Below are positions 9,131 through 17,822 of a stretch of 64,000 nt of DNA, one piece after another. This stretch comes from Cystobacter ferrugineus. GTDB taxonomy: Bacteria > Myxococcota > Myxococcia > Myxococcales > Myxococcaceae. Positions within the stretch are counted from its first letter, which is position 1, and every line of letters begins with the position of its first letter. A program made the translations under genes and the position numbers. The notes below the pieces were generated by a model that saw only the letters and a list, made by a program, of their open reading frames with translations, was not told the origin of the DNA and did not search any database. Location: assembly GCF_001887355.1 (NCBI RefSeq), contig NZ_MPIN01000003.1, positions 686,278 to 750,277 of the forward strand, written 5' to 3'.

Positions 9131-10621
9131 ATGGCCGAAAAAAATTATCTCAACGAGCTGTTCAAGGTCCGCGGGTTCGACGTCCCCCTGAATGCCAACC
9201 CGATGATCGGCACCGGTCTGGTGCCCATCACCGCGGACGAGTCGCAGGTGGGGGGCGAGGAGCGCTTCATGTCCGCCGTGGCGGCGCTGCTCCAGAACGT
9301 CGAGCCCATCCAGGACGACGTGGGGCAGGTGCGCTTCGACAAGGGCGAGGTGATGAAGGCCATCGCCCGCATCGATGATCTCATCGAGACGCAGGTCAAC
9401 GAGATCCTCCACCACGAGAAGTTCCAGAAGATGGAGTCCGCGTGGCGCGGGCTGGAGGATCTCATCGGCCACACCAACTTCCAGGCCGACATCACCATCG
9501 ACATCCTGGACGTGGACAAGGAGGAGCTGGCCGAGGACTTCGAGAAGAACTCGAGCAGCATCTTCTCCAGCGCCCTGTTCGACAAGATCTACATCAAGGA
9601 GTACGACCAGTTCGGTGGCAAGCCGTACGGGGTGATGCTGGGCCTGTACGAGTTCAGCGCCACGCGCGCGGACATCACCTGGCTGGAGCGCATGGCGAAG
9701 GTGGCCAACGCCGCGCACTGCCCGTTCATCGCCTCGGCGAGCTACAAGTTCTTCGACTGCGACAGCATCGAGCAGCTCGAGTCGCTCAAGAACCTGGACG
9801 GCGTGCTCAACCACCCGCGCTACGGCAAGTGGATGGAGCTGCGCGACAAGGAAGAGGCCGCGTACATCGGCCTGACGCTGCCGCGCTACGTGGTGCGCCA
9901 GCCGTGGGATCCGGACACCAACCCGTGCGACGTGCTCAACTTCAAGGAGGACGCCCAGGGTGACTCGAAGAAGTACCTGTGGGGCAGCGCCGCGCTGCTG
10001 ATGGGGCGCAACCTGGTGAAGGCCTTCGAGCAGTCCGGCTGGTGCCAGTCCATCCGCGGCCCCAAGGGCGGCGGGCTCGTCACGGGCCTGCCGGTGGACA
10101 CCTTCACCCTGCGCGGCCAGAAGATGATCCAGGCGCCGGTGGAGATCGCGATTCCGGACTACCGCGAGTACGAGTTCGCCCGCAACGGCTTCATCCCGCT
10201 CGTCTACCGCAAGGGCTCCAGCGAGGCGACGTTCTTCAGCACCCAGTCCATCAAGCGCGCCCAGAAGTTCAAGGACGCCAAGGACTCGGAGAACTCGCAG
10301 CTCGTCACCAACCTGGCCTACACCTTCTCCATCACCCGGCTCGCGCACTACGTGAAGAGCATCATGCGCGACAACATCGGCAGCACCGCCGACGCCGGCT
10401 ACGTGCAGCGGCAGATCGACTCGTGGCTGTCGGGGTACGTCACCACGGTGGTCAACCCGGATGATCTCACGCTTCGCCGCTTCCCTTTCAAGGCCACCAA
10501 TGTGATGGTGGAGTCCCGGCCTGGGGAGATCGGCTGGTATGACTGCAAGATCGCCGTCTTGCCGCACATCCAGTTCGAGGGCCTCAACGCGGAGCTGATG
10601 CTGGAGTCCCGCCTGGGATGA
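9131..10621 (+). CDS. tssC: T6SS contractile sheath large subunit TssC (VipB/IglB)
   Basis: I chose ATG 9131 (MAEKNYLNELF); a TTG 21 bp upstream is a weaker choice. The 496-residue protein matches TssC throughout. It has IARIDDLIETQVNEILHHE, the hallmark FQKMESAWRGLEDLI, DITIDILDV, YLWGSAALLMGRNLV, and a C-terminal domain ending LNAELMLESRLG. TssC forms the outer layers of the sheath with TssB and contracts to drive the Hcp tube. Compare the shorter, much diverged TssB-TssC-like chain at 26365-27777, which keeps the ESAWRGL motif. Confidence 0.96.
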   Translation: MAEKNYLNELFKVRGFDVPLNANPMIGTGLVPITADESQVGGEERFMSAVAALLQNVEPIQDDVGQVRFDKGEVMKAIARIDDLIETQVNEILHHEKFQKMESAWRGLEDLIGHTNFQADITIDILDVDKEELAEDFEKNSSSIFSSALFDKIYIKEYDQFGGKPYGVMLGLYEFSATRADITWLERMAKVANAAHCPFIASASYKFFDCDSIEQLESLKNLDGVLNHPRYGKWMELRDKEEAAYIGLTLPRYVVRQPWDPDTNPCDVLNFKEDAQGDSKKYLWGSAALLMGRNLVKAFEQSGWCQSIRGPKGGGLVTGLPVDTFTLRGQKMIQAPVEIAIPDYREYEFARNGFIPLVYRKGSSEATFFSTQSIKRAQKFKDAKDSENSQLVTNLAYTFSITRLAHYVKSIMRDNIGSTADAGYVQRQIDSWLSGYVTTVVNPDDLTLRRFPFKATNVMVESRPGEIGWYDCKIAVLPHIQFEGLNAELMLESRLG

Positions 10622-10668
10622 CCGGGCGTCCGTCGTAAATCCTACCCAACGCCACGCAGGAGGGGTTC

Positions 10669-11247
10669 ATGCCTCAATTCTCTCGTTCCCTGGACGTGTA
10701 CCAGGGCTTCAACTTCAAGAAGGACAAGCAGTCGGCCGTGGGCTACATCACCGCGCTGAAGGTGGGCGACATCGTCCTCGCCGCCGACCAGGAGACCATC
10801 AAGGATCCGGAGCAGCCGGACAAGGTGCTCGCCGGCAAGGTGGTGGGCGTGCTCAACCACTACATGTGGGAGACGGGCATCACGGACGCGATGTACCTGT
10901 CCGCGCAGATCTCCACCAACAACAAGCAGACCCTGGCCGCGGCGCTGCTCGGCTCGTGGTCCAACGTCGAGGTGGAGCTCACCTACGTGGTCTACGAGTA
11001 CGATCCGAAGGCGAAGAAGTACTACAAGTCCAACTCGGTGGACGCCGCGCTCAAGGGCCTGCTGGAGAAGAGCGGGGACGAGCTGAACCTGTCGGTGGCG
11101 GATGATCCGTCCACCGAGGTGCAGTCGCCCAAGAACTTCACCCTGCAGATCGGCGTGAAGCCGCAGACGCTCGAGCAGACGGTGAACCTGGCCACGGCGT
11201 CCGGCAAGAACCTCGTCAAGCAGTGGGGCGTCACCGAGACGGCCTGA
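10669..11247 (+). CDS. hcp: Hcp/IglC-like T6SS tube protein
   Basis: This 192-residue protein sits exactly between TssC and TssK, the place of IglC in the Francisella iglABCD operon. A strong AGGAGG ribosome site precedes the ATG. The sequence is beta-rich (VGYITALKVGDIVLAADQET, NVEVELTYVVYEYDP) with a helical middle, as expected for the Hcp ring subunit that stacks into the tube. It lacks a close match to the classical Hcp1 motif, so the identification depends largely on size, predicted fold and position. A strong ribosome site agrees with the high expression needed for a tube subunit. Confidence 0.75.
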   Translation: MPQFSRSLDVYQGFNFKKDKQSAVGYITALKVGDIVLAADQETIKDPEQPDKVLAGKVVGVLNHYMWETGITDAMYLSAQISTNNKQTLAAALLGSWSNVEVELTYVVYEYDPKAKKYYKSNSVDAALKGLLEKSGDELNLSVADDPSTEVQSPKNFTLQIGVKPQTLEQTVNLATASGKNLVKQWGVTETA

Positions 11248-11272
11248 CGTCCCGGGTCCAGGAGTCCACGAC

Positions 11273-12529
11273 ATGCAGCGTCACAAGCTCGCGCGGGTCC
11301 GCTGGCAGGTTGGCCAGACGCTCCTTCCCGAGCACTTCCGCGCCCAGGACGAAGCCCTTTCGGCCGAGGCGCGGCTGCATGGCGAGCTGTCCGGGCTGCC
11401 CCAGGTCGGTATCGCCTCGCTCGTCTGGAGCGAGGCCATGCTGGCCGAGGGCAGTTTGTCCCTGCCTTCGTTGACCGCCATCCTGCCGGGAGGCTTCCTG
11501 GTGGATGTGCCGGGAAACGCCGCCGAGCCCTCGTTCTCGCTCGAGGCCACGGGCAGGGCCGAAGTCACCGTCTACCTCCACCTCATGGATGAGACGCGGG
11601 GCACCGAGGGGGTGCCACTCTACGCGGACTCGCCGCCCACCGTGCAGCGCATGCTGCAGCGCTTGCAGCTCTCCAGCGAGCCGGCCGTGGACCGGGCGCG
11701 CTCGACGCTGGAGTTGATGACGTTCTCCAAGAGCCTGCAGGGCGCGTGGAGCCCGTCGCCCCGCAAGGTGCCGCCCCTGCTGCTGGTGGGGCCCAATCCC
11801 TTCCTCGACGTGTTCCTCCAGGAGCTGGACTCGTTGCTGGAGAAGGCCCACGGGCAGCTGCGCACGCTGCTGCTGGACAGCTACCAGCGCGCCGAGCGGC
11901 TCGCCAGTGCTCGCCGGACGCTGCTCGAGGTGCGCCGCCTGCAGGCGCTGCGCGCCGACATGCGCAACAACGTCTTTCCCCACCCGTACCGCTTCTTCGA
12001 GGCCCTGCGGCAGTTCTACTTCGAGGTGAGCTGCTTCCTCGAGCTGGTGCCGGACGACACCCTGCCCACCTACGTCCACAATGATCCGGGCGCGGGGCTC
12101 TGGGGGTGGATGGAGCTGTTCAACCGGGCCTTCCGTCCCGAGGACACGCGGCTCACCTACAAGCCCTTCGAGTCGCGCGAGGGCCAGTTCGTCCTCGCGC
12201 CCCTGCCCAAGCTGGAGGAGGGGGTGGCGAGCGAGCTCTACCTGCTGGTGCGCAACGAGGATCCCGGCCGGCCCGCGACCCTCGAGGGGGTGAAGCTGGC
12301 GAGCCCCTCGCGCCTGCCCGCGGTGCGCCGCCTGGCGCTCCGGGGAATTCCCCTGGAGCACGTGCCGCACCCCGCCTTCCCCCACGCCTTCGGTCCGGAG
12401 ATCTCCTGGTACAAGCTGTCGCTGGGCGAGGAGTGGCAGTACGCCGTGCGCGACAATGGCATGGCCTTCTACATCACCCCCGCGCTGCAGGGCACCCAGG
12501 TCTTCCTCTTCTGGCGCAAGGCGGGGTGA
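11273..12529 (+). CDS. tssK: T6SS baseplate subunit TssK (IglD-like)
   Basis: The 418-residue product opens with VRWQVGQTLLPEHFRAQDE, corresponding to the TssK signature WxEGMFLxPQHFQQQD. It continues with the shell domains (LPGGFLVDVP) and a C-terminal region (ISWYKLSLGEEWQYAVRD). TssK is the trimeric adaptor joining the baseplate wedges to the TssL/TssM membrane complex. It follows hcp by 25 bp and is followed after 1 bp by tssE, so all are one transcript. Confidence 0.9.
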   Translation: MQRHKLARVRWQVGQTLLPEHFRAQDEALSAEARLHGELSGLPQVGIASLVWSEAMLAEGSLSLPSLTAILPGGFLVDVPGNAAEPSFSLEATGRAEVTVYLHLMDETRGTEGVPLYADSPPTVQRMLQRLQLSSEPAVDRARSTLELMTFSKSLQGAWSPSPRKVPPLLLVGPNPFLDVFLQELDSLLEKAHGQLRTLLLDSYQRAERLASARRTLLEVRRLQALRADMRNNVFPHPYRFFEALRQFYFEVSCFLELVPDDTLPTYVHNDPGAGLWGWMELFNRAFRPEDTRLTYKPFESREGQFVLAPLPKLEEGVASELYLLVRNEDPGRPATLEGVKLASPSRLPAVRRLALRGIPLEHVPHPAFPHAFGPEISWYKLSLGEEWQYAVRDNGMAFYITPALQGTQVFLFWRKAG

Positions 12530-12530
12530 C

Positions 12531-12926
12531 ATGAGCCGTCCCTCCTTCCTCGACAAGTTCACCGGTGCCGGGCCGCGCGCGCCGGGCCGTCAGGGCGAGC
12601 TGGAGCGGGTGCGGCTCAACCTCGAGTCCGTGCTCAACACCAAGGAGGGCTACGGCTACTTCGTCGAGGGCTTCGGCCTGGGGCGCTATACGGAGAAGTT
12701 CGGCACCCAGGACTTGATGAAGACGCTCACGGGCGAGCTGTTGCACTCCATCCAGACGCACGAGCCGCGCCTGCAGGACGTGGAGCTGAAGCTGCGCGGC
12801 CGGGACTCGGGATTGTGGCTGCACTTCGTGCTGACCGCTACACTGCTCGGCGCCCCGTGCACGCTGCGGCTGCTCTTCCATACCGTGAGCGCCCAGGTGC
12901 GCGTGGATACGGATGAGGAGCGATGA
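12531..12926 (+). CDS. tssE: T6SS baseplate protein TssE (gp25-like)
   Basis: I take ATG 12531, 1 bp after the tssK stop. The 131-residue protein begins with the short FLDKF motif typical of TssE and carries the gp25/lysozyme-like fold: LNLESVLNTKEGYGYFVEGF, then a strand-helix region, and a C-terminal CTLRLLFHTVSAQVRVDTD. The EPRL segment seen in phage gp25 is present as HEPRLQDVELK. TssE belongs to the baseplate wedge and nucleates the sheath. Its stop codon overlaps the ATGA start of the downstream spike gene. Confidence 0.88.
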   Translation: MSRPSFLDKFTGAGPRAPGRQGELERVRLNLESVLNTKEGYGYFVEGFGLGRYTEKFGTQDLMKTLTGELLHSIQTHEPRLQDVELKLRGRDSGLWLHFVLTATLLGAPCTLRLLFHTVSAQVRVDTDEER

Positions 12927-14572
12927 TGGAGCGCACGTTCGAGGATCGGCTGTCGGTGGCGCTGACCCTCACGGTGGGGGGGGTGGCGCACGAGGTCATC
13001 GCCGGCAGCATCAAGCGCGTGGCGCTGGAGTTGTGGAGCTGGGGGTTGCAGGGCGAGGTGGAGTTCCTGCTCACGGACAACTCGGCCCAGGGCGGCCAGC
13101 AGAAGGACGCCCTGCTCGCCGACTTCCTCAAGCCGGATTTGATCGAGGTCGCGCTCGTCATCAAGGCCGTGCTGCCGGAGGTGGCGGCGCGGGTGACGCC
13201 GACGGAGCTGAAGGTGAAGGGCTTCGTCACCGACAAGTCGCTCGTCGAGGACGTCATCACCACCGGTGACAGCAACCTCATCCTCCACCGCCGCTATGGC
13301 ATCCGCTTCCAGGACGCCGCCCAGTTGTTGTGGCGCCAGCACCATCCCACGGCCCTCTACACGGGGAAGACCGTCAAGGACGTGCTGGAGGCGCACAAGG
13401 GCGAGAAGATCTCCCTGAGCTATGACTGGGACGCGGGGCTCGGCACGTCGCACCCGGTGCTCTTCCTGGGGTTGGCGCCCCAGGACGGGGCCAGCTTCTA
13501 CGACTGGGTGATGTGGTACGTGCACGGCCACTCGGGCGTGTTCACCCACGACTACACGACGCACGGCTACAAGTTCGCGGGCGCCAAGGACACCTCGGGC
13601 ACGCCGCTCACGTTGCACGCGCTCAACCTGTCGGGCATGGAGGTGCTGCTGCCCGAGGTCATCCGCCACGACGTGACGGTGCTCAACGCCACGGCCGTGA
13701 GCCCCCAGACCGAGGCCATCACCCAGACGCACGCCGTCACCGGCATCCGCCAGGACGTGCTGCTGTGCACGCCCATCTCCGACGAGGTGCAGGCGCGCGT
13801 GGCGCTGGAGACGGCCCGGCTCAAGCCGCGCGAGTCGGAGCTGGAGCTCATCTGGCGCTCCTTCCCCGAGAAGGCCGTGACCCCGGGCACTCGGGTGAAG
13901 CTGCCCGCCAACGAGGCCTGGAGCGCCGCGGGCGTGGCCAAGGACGAGATCTTCCGCGTGCGCAGCCTGTACCTGTTCGCCGAGGTGGCGGACGAGGATC
14001 AGGAAGAGGTGTACGGCGAGGACTACGCGCTGATGTCGCTGAGCCTGAGCACCCGGCTGGAGCGCGACGCGGAGACCCATGTGGAGCTGCCCGCCTGGCA
14101 GCCCCCGGTCTACCCGCGCTACGTCGAGGGCCTCATCGTCAGCGAGCAGGGCGGGGAGAAGGACGAGACGTGGCAGGCCTACACCGATCCGGACACCTCG
14201 GTGGAGGGCTACAAGGTGAAGCTGCCGCTCTTCGCCAATCAGATCGTCCCCGCGCCCTTCAACCCCAACCTGCTGCCCGGCCACTTCTACTTCCCGGCCT
14301 ACAAGGGGGAGCGGGTGCTCGTGGGGCTCGACTTCCAGCGCGCGTGGATCAAGCGCTTCCTCGACTGGCGCACCGGCGCGCGCATGCCCCAGGCGGGGCA
14401 GGGCGTCCAACTGCTCGTGGGCAAGACGCCCGAGAATGGCACCGCGCTCAAGCACTACTACACGGAGGACAAACCCGTGTTCCTGATGCAGCGCACCCAC
14501 GACAAGGACACCCAGAAGATCCAGCTGAACGAAGGTACGCTGCTCATCCAGGTGAAAGAAGAGCCGTCGTGA
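12923..14572 (+). CDS. vgrG: VgrG-like T6SS spike protein (TssI), first copy
   Basis: This 549-residue protein begins RTFEDRLSVALTLTVGG and has a gp27-like part with GIRFQDAAQLLWRQHHP and SFYDWVMWYVHGHSGVF. The later part (PRYVEGLIVSEQG and PGHFYFPAYKGERVLVGLDF) resembles the OB-fold of gp5, which ends the trimeric head. The sequence stops just after LIQVKEEPS and has no long beta-helix. That element seems to be supplied by the next gene. A second protein with the same motifs is encoded at 24346-26277 on the other strand. It overlaps tssE by 4 bp. Confidence 0.8.
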   Translation: MMERTFEDRLSVALTLTVGGVAHEVIAGSIKRVALELWSWGLQGEVEFLLTDNSAQGGQQKDALLADFLKPDLIEVALVIKAVLPEVAARVTPTELKVKGFVTDKSLVEDVITTGDSNLILHRRYGIRFQDAAQLLWRQHHPTALYTGKTVKDVLEAHKGEKISLSYDWDAGLGTSHPVLFLGLAPQDGASFYDWVMWYVHGHSGVFTHDYTTHGYKFAGAKDTSGTPLTLHALNLSGMEVLLPEVIRHDVTVLNATAVSPQTEAITQTHAVTGIRQDVLLCTPISDEVQARVALETARLKPRESELELIWRSFPEKAVTPGTRVKLPANEAWSAAGVAKDEIFRVRSLYLFAEVADEDQEEVYGEDYALMSLSLSTRLERDAETHVELPAWQPPVYPRYVEGLIVSEQGGEKDETWQAYTDPDTSVEGYKVKLPLFANQIVPAPFNPNLLPGHFYFPAYKGERVLVGLDFQRAWIKRFLDWRTGARMPQAGQGVQLLVGKTPENGTALKHYYTEDKPVFLMQRTHDKDTQKIQLNEGTLLIQVKEEPS

Positions 14573-14616
14573 AGAGGGAGGGGGGCCCTCGCGCCTCCCA
14601 TTGGTGAGGGTCGACC

Positions 14617-15219
14617 ATGGGCAAGCTTGTCTGCACCGTCGAGTTGGACAAGGAAAAAGGCGTCACCGTGAAGGTGGAGAACGCCGACGGGAAGATCACC
14701 CAGACGGTGGTGATGGACGGCACGAGCATCACCCTCAAGGTCCAGGGTGACGCGGAGACGAGCACCATCGTGCAGAAGCAGGACAGCGTCACCGTCACCT
14801 GCAAGGACTTCACCGTCGATGCCACCGGCACGCTCACGCTCAAGTCCGCCAAGGCCTCGAGCTGGGCCAGCCAGGACATCCTCAAGGTGGAGAGCACCAA
14901 GGACATGACGCTGGCCACCCAGGCCAAGCTCACCCAGAGCGCGGCCCAGGATGCCAAGTTCTCCTCCAACACCAACGTGACCGTGGAGGCGACGTCCAAG
15001 CTCGATCTCAAGGGCATGCAGACGAGCCTCACGGCCTCGGCGGGAGACAACAAGGTGGAGGGCGTCAACCTGAAGATGTCCGGCAAGGCGCAGGCGGAGC
15101 TGTCCGCGCCCATGACGAAGGTGGAGGGTCAGGCCAAGCTCGGCCTGGAGTCCACGGGCGTCGCGGAGCTCAAGGGTACGATGACCACCGTGGGTGGTTC
15201 GCTCGTGAAGGTGGGGTGA
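14617..15219 (+). CDS. Stand-alone beta-helix-like spike extension
   Basis: The 200-residue protein is made almost entirely of short alternating strands rich in Val, Thr, Ser, Lys and Asp (VTVKVENADGKITQTVVMD, SVTVTCKDFTVDATGTLTLK, VTVEATSKLDLKGM, KLGLESTGVAELKGTMTTV). This is the pattern of the gp5/VgrG C-terminal beta-prism or beta-helix needle. It lies 44 bp after a VgrG-like gene lacking such a tail and 1 bp before tssF. I infer that it trimerises and completes the spike. It could instead be an independent cap or cargo carrier. No catalytic motif is seen. Confidence 0.55.
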   Translation: MGKLVCTVELDKEKGVTVKVENADGKITQTVVMDGTSITLKVQGDAETSTIVQKQDSVTVTCKDFTVDATGTLTLKSAKASSWASQDILKVESTKDMTLATQAKLTQSAAQDAKFSSNTNVTVEATSKLDLKGMQTSLTASAGDNKVEGVNLKMSGKAQAELSAPMTKVEGQAKLGLESTGVAELKGTMTTVGGSLVKVG

Positions 15220-15220
15220 G

Positions 15221-16876
15221 GTGGCGGTGAGTGACTCGTCGGACCGGATCTACCTGGAGTACCTCAATGAGCTGGATGCGCTCGAGCGCTTCCGGCAGCG
15301 CTTCCTGACGGCCTACCCCACGGTGCCCCTGGACCGGGAGGATCCGCACGTGCGGCGCCTCGTGGAGTCCATGGCCTTCTTCTCCGTGCAGACGCGCGCG
15401 GCCACGCAGCACAACGTGCGCTCCACCTGGCTGCGGCTCTTCTCCGCCTTCTTCGACTTCCTGCTCCAGCCCCTGCCCGCGGTGGCCATGGTGCAGGCGT
15501 TGCCGGGGGACAAGATGACGGAGACGGTGGTGCTGTCGCGGGGCACCGAGCTGCGGCTGTCGCCCGCCCATGGCTCGCCCGGCAGCTTCCGCACCCGGCG
15601 CCACCTGCGCATCCTTCCCATCGCCCCGGCGGGCACGGACGTGGTGCGGCTGGTGGATGGGCGCTACCGGCTCATCCTGCGCTTCGAGTCCAGCTTCGCC
15701 CGGAGAGATCCCGTGGGCATGTTCAGTCTGCACGTGCGCCACCTGGACGAGTACCGCCCCTCGCTCGCCGTCTTCCACGCGCTGCGCCAGCACCTCAAGC
15801 AGGTGTCGGTGGTCTACGACACCCCCGCCAGCGAGACGACCCAGGGCACCCCGTGCGAGTTCTTCCTCGGCGACTCTCCGGCCGAGCTGGACGACGCGGG
15901 CGCCTACGAGCACCCGTTGCACCGCGTGCGCGCCTTCTTCCAGATGCCCGAGCAGGGGCTCTTCCTCCACGTTTCCGTGCCCTCGCACCGCAAGGAGTGG
16001 AGCCGCTTCAGCCTGTGCCTGGACCTGGACAAGTCCTGGTCCGTGGGCCGCTCGACCCACCCGGACTTCCTCGTGCCCTTCGTCGTGCCGGTGGAGAACC
16101 TCAAGGCCGAGCCCGCCCAGCCCCTCATCGCCGATGGCACCCGCTCCGAGTACCCCATCCGCGGCATGACGGCCGGCAAGGACTTGCGGCTGCACTCGGT
16201 CACCGGCGTGTACACCCTGGGCCGCTCGGGGCGCGTGCCCATGCGTCCCGCCTTCCTCCCGGGCGAGGGGCCAAGCTACGAGCTGGATGAGTCCCTGGAC
16301 GCGGAAATGCGTCCACGTCACAGTCTGCTCGTGTCCCTGCCCGAGGCCTTCGCCGAACCCCAGAAATTGTTGGTGGAAGCCCTCTGGCACCAACCTGGCT
16401 TCATCACCGAGGCCGTCGGCCGTGTCGGCATCTCCATCCCGGGCCGGCATGTGGAGGGGTTGGATTGGCGGCTGGTGGGCCGGCTCGAGGCCCACCGCGA
16501 TAGCACGCTGCGCCATGACGTGGCGGGGCTGACCCGCCTGCTCGCGTGGAAGGTCAAGTCGACCCTGGATCGCAACGAGCTGGCCGCGTTGCTCAACTAC
16601 CTGGGCACTCCCGTCGACGAGCCCTTCAACCGCGTGTTGCCCTGGGTGCGCGAGCTCAAGGCCACGGTGGCTCCGGACGGAGCCTTGCGCGGCTCGGGCC
16701 TGCTCCACGTCTACGACATGCTCCTGGAGCCCTTCGACTCCAGCGCCGAGCCGCTCGTGGCCTGCTTCCTCGAGCAGATCCAACGCCTGCTGGAGGCCTG
16801 GAACGGTGAGGCCTCCGTGGTGCTGCGCTCGTCGATCGCGGGCGCGGGCGCCTTCCCGGTGAAGACTTCGTCATGA
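15221..16876 (+). CDS. tssF: T6SS baseplate subunit TssF
   Basis: It starts at GTG 15221, 1 bp after the previous stop. The 551-residue protein has the TssF N-terminus: IYLEYLNELDALERFRQRFL, then EDPHVRRLVESMAFFSVQTR, and a proline-containing LQPLPAVAMVQ, equivalent to YPHYLAPIPSMAIVQF. It forms the baseplate wedge with TssG and TssE. Here tssF and tssG lie more than 6 kb apart in the operon, whereas in many classical clusters they are neighbours. The 3' end overlaps tssL by 4 bp. Confidence 0.92.
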   Translation: MAVSDSSDRIYLEYLNELDALERFRQRFLTAYPTVPLDREDPHVRRLVESMAFFSVQTRAATQHNVRSTWLRLFSAFFDFLLQPLPAVAMVQALPGDKMTETVVLSRGTELRLSPAHGSPGSFRTRRHLRILPIAPAGTDVVRLVDGRYRLILRFESSFARRDPVGMFSLHVRHLDEYRPSLAVFHALRQHLKQVSVVYDTPASETTQGTPCEFFLGDSPAELDDAGAYEHPLHRVRAFFQMPEQGLFLHVSVPSHRKEWSRFSLCLDLDKSWSVGRSTHPDFLVPFVVPVENLKAEPAQPLIADGTRSEYPIRGMTAGKDLRLHSVTGVYTLGRSGRVPMRPAFLPGEGPSYELDESLDAEMRPRHSLLVSLPEAFAEPQKLLVEALWHQPGFITEAVGRVGISIPGRHVEGLDWRLVGRLEAHRDSTLRHDVAGLTRLLAWKVKSTLDRNELAALLNYLGTPVDEPFNRVLPWVRELKATVAPDGALRGSGLLHVYDMLLEPFDSSAEPLVACFLEQIQRLLEAWNGEASVVLRSSIAGAGAFPVKTSS

Positions 16877-17511
16877 AACTCGAGCATTGGCAGATCGTCC
16901 TCCAGTCCTACCGGCAGGTGCGTCTGGTGTTGGATCGGTCCCTGCCGCCGGAGCCCGCCGACGGTGAGCCCAATCCCCAGGTCCGCGTGGGGGCCCAGGG
17001 GCTGGAGCTCGTCCACCAGCAACTGATGGCGGAGGTGAAGGGCCTCGAGCAGGCGCTGGGCAGCGCGTACCGGGAGGAGGAAATCAAGGAGGCGCTGCGG
17101 CCCTTCGTCTACTTGATAGACGAGCGGGTGCTGCGCCGGCTCTCGGACGCCGAGGACGCCCAATGGAGCCTGCTCCAAGCCAAGGAGTACAAGACCGATG
17201 CGGGTGGTGATCACTTCTACGAGCTGGCCGACGAGAAGCTCGCCCAGCGGGTGGCCTCGCCGCTGGTCTTCGAGATGCTGCACTTCTGCCTCACCGCCGG
17301 CTTCGAGGGCCGCTACACGGGCAACAAGGCACGGCTGCGCGAGTACAAGGAGCGGCTGGCGGCGCGGATCGCCAAACCCGAGGCCCAGCCTGTTCCCCCT
17401 CCTGCCGTCGGACAGGCCCCTCTCGTCCACGCCTTCCCGGTGCGCTACTACCTCGTGTCCGCGGCCGTGGTGGTGACACTCCCGGTCTTGCTCTGGTGGT
17501 TGTCGAGATGA
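16873..17511 (+). CDS. tssL: T6SS inner-membrane protein TssL (DotU)
   Basis: The 212-residue product has a cytoplasmic helical DotU domain (ALRPFVYLIDERVLRRL, FYELADEKLAQRVASPLVFE, MLHFCLTAGFEGRYTG) and a single C-terminal transmembrane helix (YYLVSAAVVVTLPVLLWWL). It has no periplasmic OmpA-like peptidoglycan-binding domain, so anchoring to the wall must come from another protein. TssL partners with TssM and TssJ, both encoded just downstream. It overlaps tssF and the next gene by 4 bp each. Confidence 0.92.
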   Translation: MKLEHWQIVLQSYRQVRLVLDRSLPPEPADGEPNPQVRVGAQGLELVHQQLMAEVKGLEQALGSAYREEEIKEALRPFVYLIDERVLRRLSDAEDAQWSLLQAKEYKTDAGGDHFYELADEKLAQRVASPLVFEMLHFCLTAGFEGRYTGNKARLREYKERLAARIAKPEAQPVPPPAVGQAPLVHAFPVRYYLVSAAVVVTLPVLLWWLSR

Positions 17512-17819
17512 AGGACGAGGCGCAGAAGAAGACGCAGCCGGTGGGGGCCCGGTCCCAGTTGGGGCACCTCGAGCAGGCCATTCGCACCGAGCTGGGGGCG
17601 CTCCACACCGCGGTGGAGCCCTTGCTGGTCGAGGTCCGCGCGGACGTGAACGCGCTCCATCCGGAGTCGGGGGGCACGCGCCTCGCGCCCAAGGAGCAGG
17701 AGAGCCGGCAGGACAAGCTCCTGGGCGTGTTGAATGAATTGGAAGATGTGCTGGAGGCGCTCCAGCTGGCTGTACGCTCGGGCCGTCCTGGTCCCGCCGC
17801 GGCCAGTGGGGAGGAGTGA
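17508..17819 (+). CDS. Small T6SS-operon protein, unknown
   Basis: A 103-residue hydrophilic protein placed between tssL and tssM, starting in an ATGA overlap and ending 3 bp before tssM. It contains two predicted amphipathic helices (LGHLEQAIRTELGALHTAVE and QDKLLGVLNELEDVLEALQL), so a small coiled-coil partner of the membrane complex is possible. I recognise no family. The tight spacing on both sides argues that it is a real translated gene. Confidence 0.6.
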   Translation: MKDEAQKKTQPVGARSQLGHLEQAIRTELGALHTAVEPLLVEVRADVNALHPESGGTRLAPKEQESRQDKLLGVLNELEDVLEALQLAVRSGRPGPAAASGEE

Positions 17820-17822
17820 GCC

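Noticed and set aside
8228-10567. Open frame of 779 codons antisense to tssB and tssC
   Set aside because: The plus strand has unmistakable TssB and TssC; the antisense translation is His/Val/Leu-rich noise.
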